This document shows, piece after piece, positions 12,365-25,400 of a stretch of DNA of 64,000 nt. Positions within the stretch are counted from its first letter, which is position 1. Every line of letters starts with the position of its first letter. The DNA comes from Sclerurus mexicanus. Lineage: Eukaryota > Chordata > Aves > Passeriformes > Furnariidae. A program made the translations under genes and the position numbers. The stretch spans positions 881,144-945,143 of the forward strand of contig VWZF01007168.1 in the NCBI GenBank assembly GCA_013396755.1. Reading direction: 5' to 3'. The notes beneath the pieces were generated by a model that saw only the letters and a program-made list of their open reading frames with translations, was not told where the DNA came from and ran no database searches.

Positions 12365-15300
12365 GATGAGTATATATGTATACACACGCACCCATTTACG
12401 CAAACTCAGGTTAATTTATTTTGTTTACTACCATAGTTGCTTCTAATTTCTACTCCCTTCAATTCTCACACCATACAATCCCTGAATTATCTGAACCTTA
12501 TCTGATACCTTTAAAAACAGGATCACAATCTGCAGTAAAGGGAGTAATGAATAGCAAATCCAACACTACTTTGATAGGATAGATTAAATTACAGCTAATT
12601 AAATTCATGAGCTATAGTTCACACACCAAGAGTACTTGATGAACCCTTTGTAGACCCTGTCCTTCCAAAACTGAAATATCACTGTTGAGGGTCACTTGCT
12701 ATTGTAGCTGACACAGCACAGAGCTCAACAGAAATATATTTTAAATTGTATTCAATTTAAAGAAAAAACATTTCAAGATCATTTATAATTCAGGATTTAT
12801 GCTTAAAGAGACAGTACACAAGCTCAAAGGTGCTAAAATTAGAAGGCAGGGACAGATGCAAGGATCAGAAATACACACAAAACAAACCTATCTGGGCTGG
12901 CTCATCAATTCATATTTAATTCAAATCAGTTGTAACTGAAAACTACTGGTATCTGTTGGTTATTAGTTTATTATCCATTAATGCTTTTACAGGAGGTGAA
13001 GCATGTGAAGTTTTCAGTAGCAAAGACAAAAGGGATACTTTTGCCCTGATGACAGATGAAATAAGCCAAACAAGAAATATTAGGCATATTAGTTATTTAC
13101 TGATACTGCAGCTTGTTTCCGATGCTTGCACATTTCCTACGAACAAATAGCAGTCTGAGAAGACAGGACAGAGACTGATGAAATTATTATTTCATATATA
13201 AGAGGTCTACATACATCACTGATGTAAGAAGAAAGTAGTATTGTGTTATTCAAAATATACCTCCTCATAGGGTACCAGACAAAAGCTGCGCTAATGAGTA
13301 ATACAATACTTCCTGATGTAAAAATTAAATGCTATCCTTTGTAGGATTTGCCAGTATACATGTTAAGTATCAACAGTGTTTGGAGTTTTAAGCACCTGTT
13401 TTCACTACAGTGCCTTTTCAGTCAAGTTTACCAGGTGTGTCAGTCTGTGTACAACATGCAAAACTCTCTAGAAATGACTGTACTTTAAAGTAAATTATTC
13501 AAAAGCTTCCACCCTAAAAAAAAAGATTTGTCTTGCTCATAAAAAGTAACCAACTACACGATGGATTGTCCTCCAATGCAAAGTAATCAAATACTATAGC
13601 TTTTCTCCTTCTCTCTGTTCCCCACCTCCCACAAGTGGCCTATCATTTCTAGATAGCTTTTTTTTTCTTTCCTATTACTAAAATCATTGCTTAATTTTAT
13701 ACCCAGAATCATATTTCAGAGAAGAAGGCCAAGCAATGAAGTTCTGTTTGTTCTCAAAGAATGCAGCTCCTAACATCTCTATCAAAAATGAAAGCCAATA
13801 CAACTAGAAATCAAAACTATCACAGGAGTTCTGAATCTCTCCCTACCTAATATACCCAACTGCCAGCAGATTTTTTTTTCCCCTCCTACAAATATTTTCA
13901 ATGCCAAAATACATGAAAGATTAGAGAGAGGTTTATCAATGTATTTTATTACAGGACATAAACTGGTAATACTTCATGTAAGAGAGTCCAACTTGAAGAT
14001 ATCACAGAATCCACAAAAAAAGCCATAGCTGGCTTATTTCCACAAGAAGTAGAGGACACTGCACACTCAGTATTAACTAGCAGAAACTACACATTCAGAT
14101 ATACTTAACAAATCAGGCACTAATAACATCTGCTTCTTCACATACAATCATTTAAAATACCCAACTGTGCTCCTGGTTAGAATTTCACTCTGTTCAACTT
14201 GTTTTACTCCAAAAAGAAACAACTATTCAGGGAAGACAAACCTGCCTAAACAAATTGAAGTGTCTCAAAACAGCATTAAGTCCCTTTATTCTACTTTTTC
14301 CAACATAATTTTTAGTAGGAACTCCAATATGCTGAACCAAAGGTAGAGCTTTACCTATGCATTCATCTCCATTACTGCCTGTCAGCCTTCTCTTACCATT
14401 CATTTACTTTGCCAAGTCCCCATTTCACCAAGAGCCTTCTTTTTTAAAATGTAAATAGCAGCCATGCAAAAAAAAGTCAGTAGAATTCAAAAAGAATATT
14501 TAAAATTAACAAAGAGGTGTGAACCCTGTCTCCAAATACAACATCAAAGCATTTCACTTCCAATTGAGATCAAGATTCAGAGGCAAAATTGTTTCTATTG
14601 CAGACTTTTATCACCTAGGTACACTCCTAGAAAACCCTTAAAAACAATGTGAAACAAGCATACTCTAAGCTATGAAATCAATAGCCGTGAAACCAATTCC
14701 TGCTGTAAGTTAGGTTTACCTGCAGACCTGTCAGAAAAAAAAGAAAACTGCTGAGAGATTGGCTAGTTAGTCACAAAGCCAGTTGCCTCCCTCATTTCCC
14801 ATTTCACAATGTTGCCTCTATTGATGATTAGCATGTATCACAAGCTCTTATCAACAGATCAAGAATTCACTGATAAGAATCATCACTTGCAGATAGCACA
14901 ATTCGTAGACATTTCATCTTCAGAAGTATTTAAAAAGCATTGTTTTCACAGAATTACCCCAAATCAAACAAAACAGGCTGCTCTCTGTCTAATCCACAAT
15001 CACCAGTACAGTAGGGGCATTGAAAAATTTAGGCCTACATAAGAACCAAGGCAGCAAAAAATCATCTCTGTTGCCACCAAAATAAATATTTTAGCCTATA
15101 GTAAGTCCAGTGGTGCAGATAAAGAGTTGAGATAATTCTAGAAACTCTTCACTTAGACAGTTAGAACAAAGAATAACAGTTTATTTTTATTAAATACTTA
15201 AAATGGATAGCTGTCATAGGCTTTACTTCATCAGGAATGGATGTACCCCAATTTGTATCTACTTTTCAAATGATGATATGTATTAAACCGAAATAAAAAA

Positions 15301-16781
15301 TAAAAAAAAAATTAAAAACCCACCCTTTTTTATCCCCAGAAGAAATATATTTTCATGTCTTTGAAAATATTTTGAATTAGCTTTGATGTTAGTTCTTTTT
15401 TTCAGATTCTATTCAATTCTCTTCTCAGTTACTTTTGTCTTCTTTCTAATCGTTCTGGCTTGTGGGACACACTGTCTTTCTCACAGCTCCTTCCCAGATG
15501 CTATTTGCAGCAGAAAAAAAAAGTAACAAAACCAACTTTAATCAAAAGCAATTCAAAAACAGATCCAAGGAACCACTGCTACGCACTGTAAAAAGACAAG
15601 AAAGCTTTCAAACAGAATAATTTGAATTAAGGTGCAATACTGGGGAAAATCTTAGAAAGGTTTTTAAATGTATTATAACCCGAATTACTTTATTTCCAAA
15701 TATATTAATAAATGAGCAATTTCTACACAGTGTTGCTAACAAATTTATTTTAAGTGAACTGAACTATATCAGTCACTGAAAAAGAAGGAACAACCATGTT
15801 GCTGATTCAGCATAAATTCTAAATTCGCCACTTTTGAGCGTTACAACTGGGTGGCTTAAATAAAGACATATTGCAGAAGTTTTTACAGGCCTTTGAAAGT
15901 CACAAAAGTCAGGCAGAGTTTAGTGGCCGCAGAACCCAAATTCAACACATAATGTGCAATGAGAAACACTCTAATGAAAGAGGGGTCAAGAATCCCAGTT
16001 TAGAAACTGACTGACCATCAGCTGTCCTCACTGTTCTTCAGAGACAGACAATGAGTTACCCACTAATCTTCCTGAAAACAAACTAAAATTTTACAATGTA
16101 TACTCTGAAGTTATTTTTGGCAGGTCATGCAAATTGAAACCGTACAGGCTATCATCTGCACCCAAGAGCTGTAGGAAGCCAGTGCCAAGCTGGAGGCGGG
16201 GGAAGAAGTCTGAGGCTAGAAGTCTGTCATCAGTTTTGGGGCAGGTGGTTAGAGGAGTCTGCTATTATAGCACCCAGAAGTTTAATATAAACACAGTTAG
16301 CCACCAGCCTCTTATTTTTTATATTTGCCATCCATAGAGCTATGACAGTGCATCCTCATGAGTAGATCACCAAAGTAAAAATCTAACATCCAGTTTAGCC
16401 TGTTTTTGAAGACTCTCTGGAAGTATAGCTCTCTTAATATCTACCTTAATCACTTCAGAGCATTTAATTTACTGACTGGAGCAATACCTGAGAGGCATAA
16501 AAAGCAGTGCTAACTAGATATTTTGTTTCCATCCAGAGAGCACCCTGCACCTTCAACAATAATGGCAGTGTCATTACCATAAATATTTCACATTGCTCCG
16601 AGTTCCCACATTCCCCAACACAAATACTCTTAAGTAAATGCCAAGAGCACTGTGTAAGAAACTACACTTTAGTGAAAAACCATACCAGAACTCATAAAAT
16701 AATACAGCATAGTAGATACCTTAAACAGTCATTTTACATGATTTTGGTAAGAAACCATTACCTCCTTTGTAATAATAATAA

Positions 16782-16845
16782 TATAAAGAAGAAAACATCA
16801 AACAAGAAAACCAATAAAACAAAACAAAAAAAAAAATCACAAACC
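16782..16845. repeat. A-rich low-complexity tract
   Basis: A-rich sequence with interspersed C and G, including repeated CAAAA/CCAATAAAA-type units and an A11 run. It explains the lysine/asparagine-rich open frame over it, which is not a gene. Confidence 0.6.
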
Positions 16846-19800
16846 TTGGCACCTTCACCTGCTTTCCTCTTGTATTAGACAATGTCAGAGGTTCTATAAT
16901 CGCCTTTTCCAAGCAAAATAACATACTGCTTTGATAGCTTTAGCGCTTTTTAAAATCATGCACAAAACAATGCCAAGTGTTGGCATAAGGGCTATGAAAT
17001 ATACTGCAAACCAAGCCTGTTCGACCAATCTATTTTTATGTTGGTATTAAATAAGCACCCCCTGACAAAGAGAGCAACAAGACTAGAAAAATCAGATACT
17101 TTGGGAATGATTCCACCGACCAGATCAACTCAACAGATAAGCCTTAATATTCCACCACCATCAGTAGCACACAGAAATACATTATACCATGCAGTTTAGT
17201 AACATAGGAAGGATGCTTCCTTCATTAAATTTAATGTGCTTCAGTTATAAATAAAACACATACACACACTAGCAATTTGTCTGATATGAAACGTATCGAA
17301 GCAGACCAGTTGATTCTCTGGAGAAAAATGACAACATTTTTCACAACATTTACACAGAAGTTACTGTCAATCAATTAGCAGACTAGCTAGCAACTACTCC
17401 AAGCTGGGATGGAAGTGAAGAAAGTGGGCAGAAGGAAAAGGGCAGTCAAGTGTAAAGTCTTCGTGACCAAATCCTACAGATCGGCATCTTTGATCCACCT
17501 TCAGTAATAAAAACAAGGATTAAAAAAAATACATAATTCATATAAAAAAATGGAACCACTGCTCTAATGTGAAGTCCAAACAGTGCACTTCACAAGGCAA
17601 ACACTCTTTGCAAAGAATGTTGCATCATATACCTCTCCCTTCTTCATTAAAAAAAAAAAACCAAAAACATTTATTTGTTCATTTATTTGAAAGATAGCCT
17701 TCCTATGAGAAAGCAGAAATAGTCTAATTTTGAGATCTATTCTTCCCTAACACCTGAATATCTCAGGTACACACCAACACACAGTATTCTGCAAAATTTT
17801 ACTTACCAACTTCTTTGAAGCTGCTAAAAACCCCACTAAAATGTTGCAGAGATAGAAGGATGCTTTCCGCAAGTAAAGATAACATGTTAAACCACTCCTG
17901 AATAGTAGAAGCTAATACTGAAAATGTTCTGCATTGATAAGTACCAAGGGAATTATATTGTTTAACCTAAATTAATTTGGGTAAGAACAGCTCATACCAG
18001 GACACGACCTTGCAAGATAAACACAAGTTCCCATCTTTTACTTCACAAAAAATTCACTTTTCATTGCTGTATACGCACCTATGCCTCTTGTACCAAACAA
18101 AAGTGGTACATAAATTCCACCACACTTGTCTTTTTTCTAATTATACTGCGTATCACACTTAAAAGTGGACCAAACCAAGATTAAACACACTTTAGGTAGA
18201 AATTTGTCTCCTTAAGTTTTCATGATATAAAAGCCAAAATATCAAGGCATCCATCTCCAAAAGGCTGTTCTCCCTACAAACAGTCCAGACATGCTAACTC
18301 AAGAACATAAACACAGGAAAAGGTGAGTCAAGGCCTAAGAGCCTACATGCTCTAAACCACCAGTACTTTAAGTTCCTGATGCTTCTCTTTGAAAGGAAAC
18401 AAAAAAAATTAGTTCAAATTGATATTTCTCTTCAGGTTTCCTATCTTCTTCAGTTTGGGCTGACACGACACTTAACAGAGGAATTTTTCAAAAAGTATTT
18501 TCATCTATAACATTAGTTTTATTTAAGCATAAACTTGGCAGCGGAAAGGTATGGTGTTAGGTGCTTTTGATTTTGTGGGAGAGTTTTGCATTTCTGAAAC
18601 ATTAGCACTAGCTGGGTTCCAGATTATTTGATTATTTGCATTGCAAAAGGGACTTCTGGGCATCTCTGGGCTAATTATAGGACTTAACAAAATACTTATC
18701 TCCAGAAGCATATGTGAGTGTAAAACCCTATTCTATAACGTACTGTTAAATTCACTTCATCAGACAAAGAATACTGAATTTCTTTCTGCAATCAGTTAAG
18801 TATCTAAATTAGATTCAGACAAAAGAAACAGATAACAGGCAAACACCAACGATTTACCTCAAGACTCATTTTAAACACTGAAGATAGAAAAGCAGAAATG
18901 TGAACTTTCAATTTTCACATGTTCAGACTTCTTCAAAAACCTCTCACTTTTCTGACCTCTCTGAAAGATAAAAGAGAATACTTGTTTCAATCCATTTTTT
19001 CCAGCCTAATGAGAACAGGAATCTTATGGGAAAGGACCTGTTGCTGCCTAATCTACAATAAACATCCTGCTACTGAAATTCATCTAAGCAGTGGATAACA
19101 GGAAAAGCAAGAGAAGAAAGCTGAGTCACACCTGGTCATTTTCTCTCTAGAACATCAGTTATAAGAATAATAAGGATTTATTTTGGGACAAGTATCATTT
19201 TGTGGGAGTGAAAAATGAAGTAAGAAATACAGAGAGTGAAAAAAAAGTCCAAGTCATTTAGCTTTATGACTAAAGCCTCAAAGATGTACAAACGTAATGG
19301 TGAATTCAGGTCACCATTACAGTCACAACATTCAGATCATGTTTTCTTTCAAAACTTGTGGTATTTAAGAACATTGCCAAGTAAAATCATGGATTATTAT
19401 TTATAATTTTAGTATCAAGAAAAGGTGACAAAACAGGGAAAAAATGCTCACAGATCCCTTAGAATATTTTAAAATAGGTGAGGACTTTGGTAGTGAAACC
19501 AAAAATAACACTTAGTAAGAAACAAGTATTTCAAGAGCTGCCTCACTCCCTCACCACCCCCACCCCCAAAAAAACCCCACCAGCGTTCTTTGCTTGTAAA
19601 GAACTTGGCTACTCTCTGGCAGAATTTCTTACCTAGACAATACTCTGGGAAGATAGTTCTGTAATATCCTATACAGGAGCCAGTTCCTTCCTATAGCATT
19701 AGTCTACAGTTCTGTACCTACTGTCCTGCTCATACAATGACATTTGAAATTTATTTTGGCTAGCAACTTTTTTATGTGAACATAGAAAAATTAAGTATTT

Positions 19801-22230
19801 GAACATATGCTGTGTCTCATTTTTCCCATGAACTTTTCTAAATTTTCCCATGCTCATAAAAATGAAAATACTGGTTTGCCCAATTTTTTATTCTGCATTT
19901 GTTTAGTGTAAAGCTCTTCATGGGAAAGTAGTTTAAAGAATCTTTTTGCATGAAAATACTGTTATTAAAATATTTCAATCGAGTAGATTTACAAAATCAA
20001 ATTTACATTTATAAAGAGACTACTGTGGAATTCACTGCACTTTGAACAATGGGCAAGAAACAGATTTCACAGGAGAGAGGGCAAGAATAAGTCTGTCATC
20101 TTTCTCCACCTGGAGTTCTCGTCTTTCTCCCTTTTCTATTACCATACATTTCAATTGGGAATGTAACATTCTTTCTCCCAACTTCACCTACACAAAAGTG
20201 AAGCAGTATCTCCTGGTTTTCCTGTACTTATTATTCTAGTTTACCTGAGTTACTTTTTCATTATGGCATAACTAAAAATTTAATCTCTCCATTTCAGGAT
20301 ACAGTTCAGGTGTCCAACTGCAGGCACTCTGGCTACTGAAATCAAAAGGTTGCTCATGCTAAATGCTCACCAAAACCAAGCATAATTCAGAAACTATGCC
20401 ACTACTATTCATAGTCTCCCTCTTCCACTGACCAAACCTCCAAGAAGTTTGAGACGGGTTCAGATAAGCACAAGCGGGCCATGAACTTTCAGCAGTTAAG
20501 TTTCAATGAACATGGTGATCATGACTATTAATTTTTGCTTCTGTGCAGCACAGAACTAAGTCAATCTTGGCACAGCTGAGTATGTAAATTCACTGAGATT
20601 CACAGAGTATTTCAGCCTGGCCTGAGCAGAAGTTTCTGAGTGTGCTGAGCAAACATCTGTATTTCAATCTCCTGTGAAAGGAAAATTAATTCAAAACAAG
20701 ATGGGGAAAACCAGGCACCTTCGACAGCTCCAGAGCAGGAGTGTTCACCTTTCATACAAGATGACTAGTTAAAAGTCCCATGTACTTCAAAGGTTCAAAG
20801 ACATCTTCAACCCCTCTAGAAGTAACCTTAAGGAAACATTTTTCCTGTTCAACTTCTATTAGTGTCAAAAACTAGTATGCAACCCTGTTCTACACTCTCC
20901 CCGAACCCTTAACTTCACTTTATCAACTAAATACTACGGTACTTTCCTCAAAAGCATACCTGTACTCTAGACTCTGCCTTTTAACAAAGGGCCCATAAAC
21001 ACCAAACCCAAGGTTGAATCCTGGGGTGTTTGTGGGAGATAAATGTCCTCTGAATCATTATGCTAAACTGTATTTCCCCTTTGTTCTTCGCCCCTTCAGA
21101 GTGAGTTCTTTGCTAAACCAGGCACAGGCCCAACAGAAATCATAGAGAACATATGCAATCCAGCCTGCACCATGGTGGTCAGATTAGCAGATAGAATTTA
21201 ATCTTCCAAGAGCATGCAGGATACTTAGAACAGTAGTTGCTATATTCAAAGCAGATACTGCATTCAACTTTTTTTTTTTTAACGTGGACCTTGTGCTGTC
21301 CTCCAAGACAAGTTGCCTAAAGTCATGGATGACCATAACCTCACAGACATCGACATAATTTTGTTACCTTAAATACTACTCATAAGCAGCCTTAAGAGCA
21401 TGGTGCTCACCACCCAGTTTTGACGCTTTCTCAAGTCAGTAGTTTCCAAGGCCCTATTTCTAAGCCTGGGTATATCCATAAGCAAAAATGATAGTAGTAG
21501 ATATCAGAACTTTCTGTTTGGTAATTTCTGAGTACTCTCCTTCCCCTCCACAAACATCTCCAAATATCTCAGATAGAGCACGCAGCTTTTGAGAACATCA
21601 GCAGAAAGAAAATGATTATTCTTATCAGAGTAGTCAGTTAAACTGCAGACAACTCTAAATTGCTTTAGTGAAACTGATGACATTAATCTCATCTATATTT
21701 GTGCAGAGAGATCAAAATGAAAGATAGGGTAATACTGACTTAAACCACTGCTAAAAAGAATTGTAGATATACTCTTTCAGTATACATGATACAAACCTAC
21801 AGTGTACTTAACTAACTTAATTAAAAACAGTTTAAGCCAAGCAACAAAACAGTTTTTCAAGGTAAACTACACATCTACGTATTACCCTGCAGTATTCTGT
21901 ACTGATTTAACTTGCAGCCCTTTTAACTCAGGAATGCAACATAGCACGTTAGTAGGTGCACACAAAGCAGCCCAACCTCAGGCAGACTTACTGGCTCAGA
22001 TCTCAGATGTACTACAGAGACATCAGTAGGGCACTGCATCTTTTATAAACTCGGCCACTCAGAGGCAGGTACAAATGTGTTCAGTTTCAGTATCACTTTG
22101 AGGCTGCAGTATTGCTTCCTGGTCAAGAGTGAGATCCTGTCCCTGTCATAGTCTTCCACTGACATGTCATAAATTCATTTTTAAAACAGCTCATAGTAAG
22201 CCAGCTCAGTTTGTTTGACAAGAGAAGTCA

Positions 22231-22320
22231 AATATAAGTAAAATTAAGATAAATATAAATAAATATAAATAAATTATAAATATATAAGTAAAAATAAATA
22301 TAAATAAAATAAATTACAAT
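22231..22320. repeat. AT-rich tandem repeat (TAAATA-type)
   Basis: The segment is an imperfect tandem array of ATAAATA/TATAAATAAA units, with almost no G or C over about 90 bases. It behaves as a microsatellite-like low-complexity tract within PRKX intron 1. Confidence 0.8.
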
Positions 22321-23948
22321 ATTTGTATGTACTTATCTATACACATTTTTATACCCTTTCAGTTTTGCATTTTGTCTTCCTTCTCCCTACAAAGCAACCA
22401 ATGTCACAGTTTAAGAGATGCAAAAATGGTCATCAGACAGAGCTACTTGAGGAAAAAAAAACAATCAAGCTGGGGAAGACAGGAAAGGAAGACAGACTAA
22501 GTATTCTGTCAGTGCCCTGACAGGCTGCTATCTGCTACTTTGACATTTTATTCCCTTCTCTGTATCTTCATATCAAGCAGTCTCACTTTTTTAAGTCTCT
22601 CTCTATACCTTGTGGAATCACAACTTTCCTCTTCCTTAACCTCTAAGGAGCACCTTAAAGAACATTCCAAAAAAGGTATCCCTTTTCCACATTTCCTCAT
22701 TTGCCTTAGGAATATTTCTATGACTACTATGCTTCCTTTTGAGAATTACTATTTTTCTGCAATTTGTGTTTCACTTGAAGTCTTAATCATCTCTGATGAC
22801 AGTGGTATCCACAGCAACTGGTCGTGATGTAATGAGCAAGATCAACCACTTCTGAAGAAAAAAAAAATCCCAAACGTTGCAAGAAGTCTTCTAATGATCT
22901 TAACTTCTCAATAAAATACCTGTTCACATTTCAAATTAGAAAATTATCTCAAAAAACAATGCACTTGAAGAGAAGATAGTGTGTTCTTCATTGATAACAA
23001 CATTCTTGGGCCTTTCCAACTCCATTTTTCAAGATCTATTAAAACCATCAACTTCACTAGAAAGGGTTTCTGTTGCACCTTTTTGGCTAAAGAGAGCTTG
23101 CGGGAAGTTAAGATTTACAGCACTTACTGGAATAAATCTATCCAAAATAATTTCACAGTCCTATAAAGCAAAAATTAACAAAACTTCCATGCAGAGAAGC
23201 ATACAAGCTTTCAAACGGGGTGCAAAAACGTCTGTAACTTATTATAAGAACGTGTGTTCAAACGCAATGCACACACAGATACACGAACACAATGAACATC
23301 ATCACTGATGTTTGAAATGCCAGTTTATTAAGCAGATGCATTTACTCTGCAACGTCGCTGGTAGTTTTCAGTAAGTGACGTACACCTGAGATGCGACCTT
23401 ACCATCTACCACAATTCTACACACGCAAAGCGCCTTTGCATTAATATTCAAGGCAACACTGCTGGGTGTTTGACATACACTCCGGTGTGTTCAGTTAACC
23501 TGTTTGATCTCTCCACTGGCCTAACTACATTTAAATGATGCGTTTTTTATCACGATACAGGTAAGTGAAGCTAAACCAGATAAACCAGGTTTTACACCAA
23601 AAGGTCTTCCAGCTTCAGCAGCGGCTGCCCCCACCTCCGACCGGCCAGACCCGGTTACCGGCTGGCTCTGCGGCGGTCCCGCAGCCGGAGCCGATGGCCC
23701 GGGGAGCAGACAATGCCCGGAGCCCCCGCAGCCCCACGGCGCGGCCCCCGAGCAGCCGCAGCGCGGCGGGAGGGAAAGGCGCGCACCGGGGCGGGGGGCA
23801 CTCAGGGGGAATAGGGGGAAACGGAAAAAAAGAAAAAAAATACGAAAGAGGCGATGGGGAAGCGGCTCTTGGGGCACCTCCTGCCGCCGGGCACGGCCGC
23901 AAGCAGGCACCTCGGCAGTTCCTTTGTTCCACCCCTTGCCCTACTCAC

Positions 23949-24117
23949 CCACGGTGGCCAGGGTCTCCAGGTCCTCCAGCTTGTAGGCGGCGGGCTCGGG
24001 CGCGGCGGNNNNNNNNNNNNNNNNNNNNNNNNNNNNNNNNNNNNNNNNNNNNNNNNNNNNNNNNNNNNNNNNNNNNGCCCGGGCCGGGCGGCAGCGGCCG
24101 TACCTTGTGCCCGGCAT
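23949..24117 (-). CDS. PRKX: PRKX exon 1 coding part, interrupted by a gap
   Basis: The minus strand reads AAPEPAAYKLEDLETLATV followed by one G and a GTGAGT donor. This matches the segment just before the kinase domain of PRKX (human has a similar E-P-P-x-Y-x-L-x-D-x-x-T-L-A-T-V-G run). The phase-1 junction with exon 2 recreates V-G-T-G-T-F-G, the ATP loop. The N-terminal part falls in a 68-N gap (24009-24076). If the gap length is right, an ATG at 24117 is in frame, 56 codons plus one base from the donor, close to about 55 codons in human. An in-frame TGA lies upstream (24190-24192) with no other ATG between. The visible first residues, MPGTRYGRCRPARA, do not resemble the human N-terminus, so the start is tentative. 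A start inside the gap is the main alternative. Exon identity is firm; the 5' limit is not. Confidence 0.85.
24009..24076. other. Assembly gap (68 N) in PRKX exon 1
   Basis: The gap sits in extremely GC-rich sequence inside the first coding exon and hides about 22 codons of the poorly conserved N-terminal tail. The flanks stay GC-rich (GCGGCGG on one side, GCCCGGGCCGGGCGGC on the other), typical of sequencing dropout. Confidence 0.97.
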
Positions 24118-24619
24118 TCCCGGGGCCGGCGGGAGCGGGGGTCGCTGCAGGGGCGTGCTGGAGGCCGCAGCGCCCGACCCCGAGCCCCCTCAGCGCTGGC
24201 GGGGCGCGGGGGAGAGGTCCCATCCGCTCCCCGCAGAAAGTTAAAAATGAGCGATGAGGCCCCTGCGAAGCGGCATCCGGGCCCACCTGGCTGTACAGGA
24301 ACAGCTCTGGGGAGTGTTCTCCCACCGAGCCGGTGGTTCTCCACGCGTGTGCGGGGAGCTCGGCTCCGCGAGGGTCCCGCACGTCTCAAAGGGTTTCTCA
24401 CGCCGCCTTTTACTCCCCGTTCTCAGGGTGTGCATCCTGCGCCGGCCGCAGCCCATCCTGCTCCATCCCGCTGGGTGTTCCTGTGGCTGGGATGGTAGCT
24501 GGCTGGCGGGAGCGCCCACCTGGTGTGGCAGCAGCAGCAGCCAGGACCCAATATATCTCCTTCCACAGCCGCCAAGAAGCTGTTGACGATTATGCTGGAA
24601 GACAGGGAGAATTGGGGTG

Positions 24620-25221
24620 TGAGCCAAGTCACTGCGAAGCGTACGTGTCAAAATTGGGAAGGAAATCTTTATTTTTTCCACGCCTCGTTCTGGCGCAGTT
24701 TTAGCACGTTCACAGCTCCCACCCTCTGCTCCAGTGAGCAGGATATCTACACAGCTGTGTGTAAATCAAGTTACATGGGTGGCTTTTGGCATCTCCTTTT
24801 TATTAAATGTGACAACGTGGGAATATAAGGCCTATCAGTTTCTGTGTGGAGGAGGCTCAATAATAATGGGAAATAATTGTGTGGATATAAAAAATTAATA
24901 CAAATATATGTTACTTATAAGGATTACAAATTTATGTCCATCTGTCCTTACAGTCTCATTTGTAGTCATTATACTCAGAGGATATAACATGCATTTTTAT
25001 CTTTTAGCTTGTTGACATGAAGGGTTATGACTAATTCGGAAAAATGTTAGGTCATCTCTGTTTCCTGTCAGCCAGTGAAAAGAGTCATCAGTCAAGGAGG
25101 ATGACATCACTTTTTCTACAGAATTTCAAATTTCATTTGTGAACTCTTTGGAATGCAAGCTTTTCACTTCTATTTTGCTATATTACTTTATTTCCTTTTC
25201 TGCTTCTTTACTATGTGTATG
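24620..25221. other. 5' flank of PRKX, no feature seen
   Basis: Composition falls from GC-rich to AT-rich over this stretch. I see no exon, repeat or RNA gene. Proximal enhancer elements are possible but cannot be assigned by eye. Confidence 0.5.
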
Positions 25222-25400
25222 GCCACGCACTGAAACGGGTTGCCCAGAGAGGTTGTAGAGTCTCTCTCATTGAAGATGGTCAAGAACTTCCTGGGTGCAG
25301 TTCTGTGCGATGTGCTCTAGAATGACCTTGCTTGAGCAGGGAGGTTGGACCAGGTACCCCACTGAGATGCCTTCCAACCTTACCCCTTCTGTGATTCTGT
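25222..25400 (+). mobile_element. CR1 LINE 3' fragment
   Basis: A short, 5'-truncated CR1 copy in plus orientation. Recognisable blocks are GGTTGCCCAGAGAGGTTGTA, GTCTCTCTCATTGAAGATGG, a CTTGAGCAGGGAGGTTGGAC segment, CCTTCCAACC, and a terminal TTCTGTGATTCTGT ending near 25400. It contains no coding sequence. It lies about 1.1 kb upstream of the presumed PRKX start. Confidence 0.93.

Larger units (their letters stand above)
476..23948 (-). other. PRKX: PRKX intron 1 (23.5 kb)
   Basis: Intron 1 runs between the exon-1 donor (GTGAGT, plus ACTCAC at 23943-23948) and the exon-2 acceptor. Both ends fit the GT-AG rule and their phases match. The interior is AT-rich. I found one CR1 fragment (12045-12210), an AT-rich tandem stretch (22231-22320), a 20-base palindrome (12345-12364), several A/C-rich tracts (about 7246-7275, 7458-7510, 8909-8942, 16782-16845) and a small gap in poly(A). 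Open frames of 60-133 codons in it show no recognisable domain and look like chance frames. Blocks 476-12044 and 12211-23540 otherwise hold nothing I can name. Confidence 0.9.
23600..24560. promoter_or_regulatory. PRKX: CpG island / PRKX promoter region
   Basis: GC content and CpG frequency jump sharply here compared with the AT-rich surroundings. The island spans PRKX exon 1, its donor, the presumed 5' UTR and the start of intron 1. GC boxes are visible, for example GGCGGGGCG at 24198-24206 and a GGGGCGGGG run near 23788-23796. CCAAT motifs lie at its upstream edge (plus 24548-24552; minus, read from ATTGG, at 24611-24615). No convincing TATA box is placed, consistent with a CpG-island housekeeping-type promoter. 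The transcription start cannot be fixed from sequence. Long open frames on both strands across the island are high-GC artefacts. Confidence 0.88.

Noticed and set aside
23565..24681. Several long open frames (100-230 codons) on both strands across the CpG island
   Set aside because: They are caused by stop-poor GC-rich sequence and the N gap. Only the minus frame ending in the ETLATV-G donor matches a known protein, and the others have no domains.
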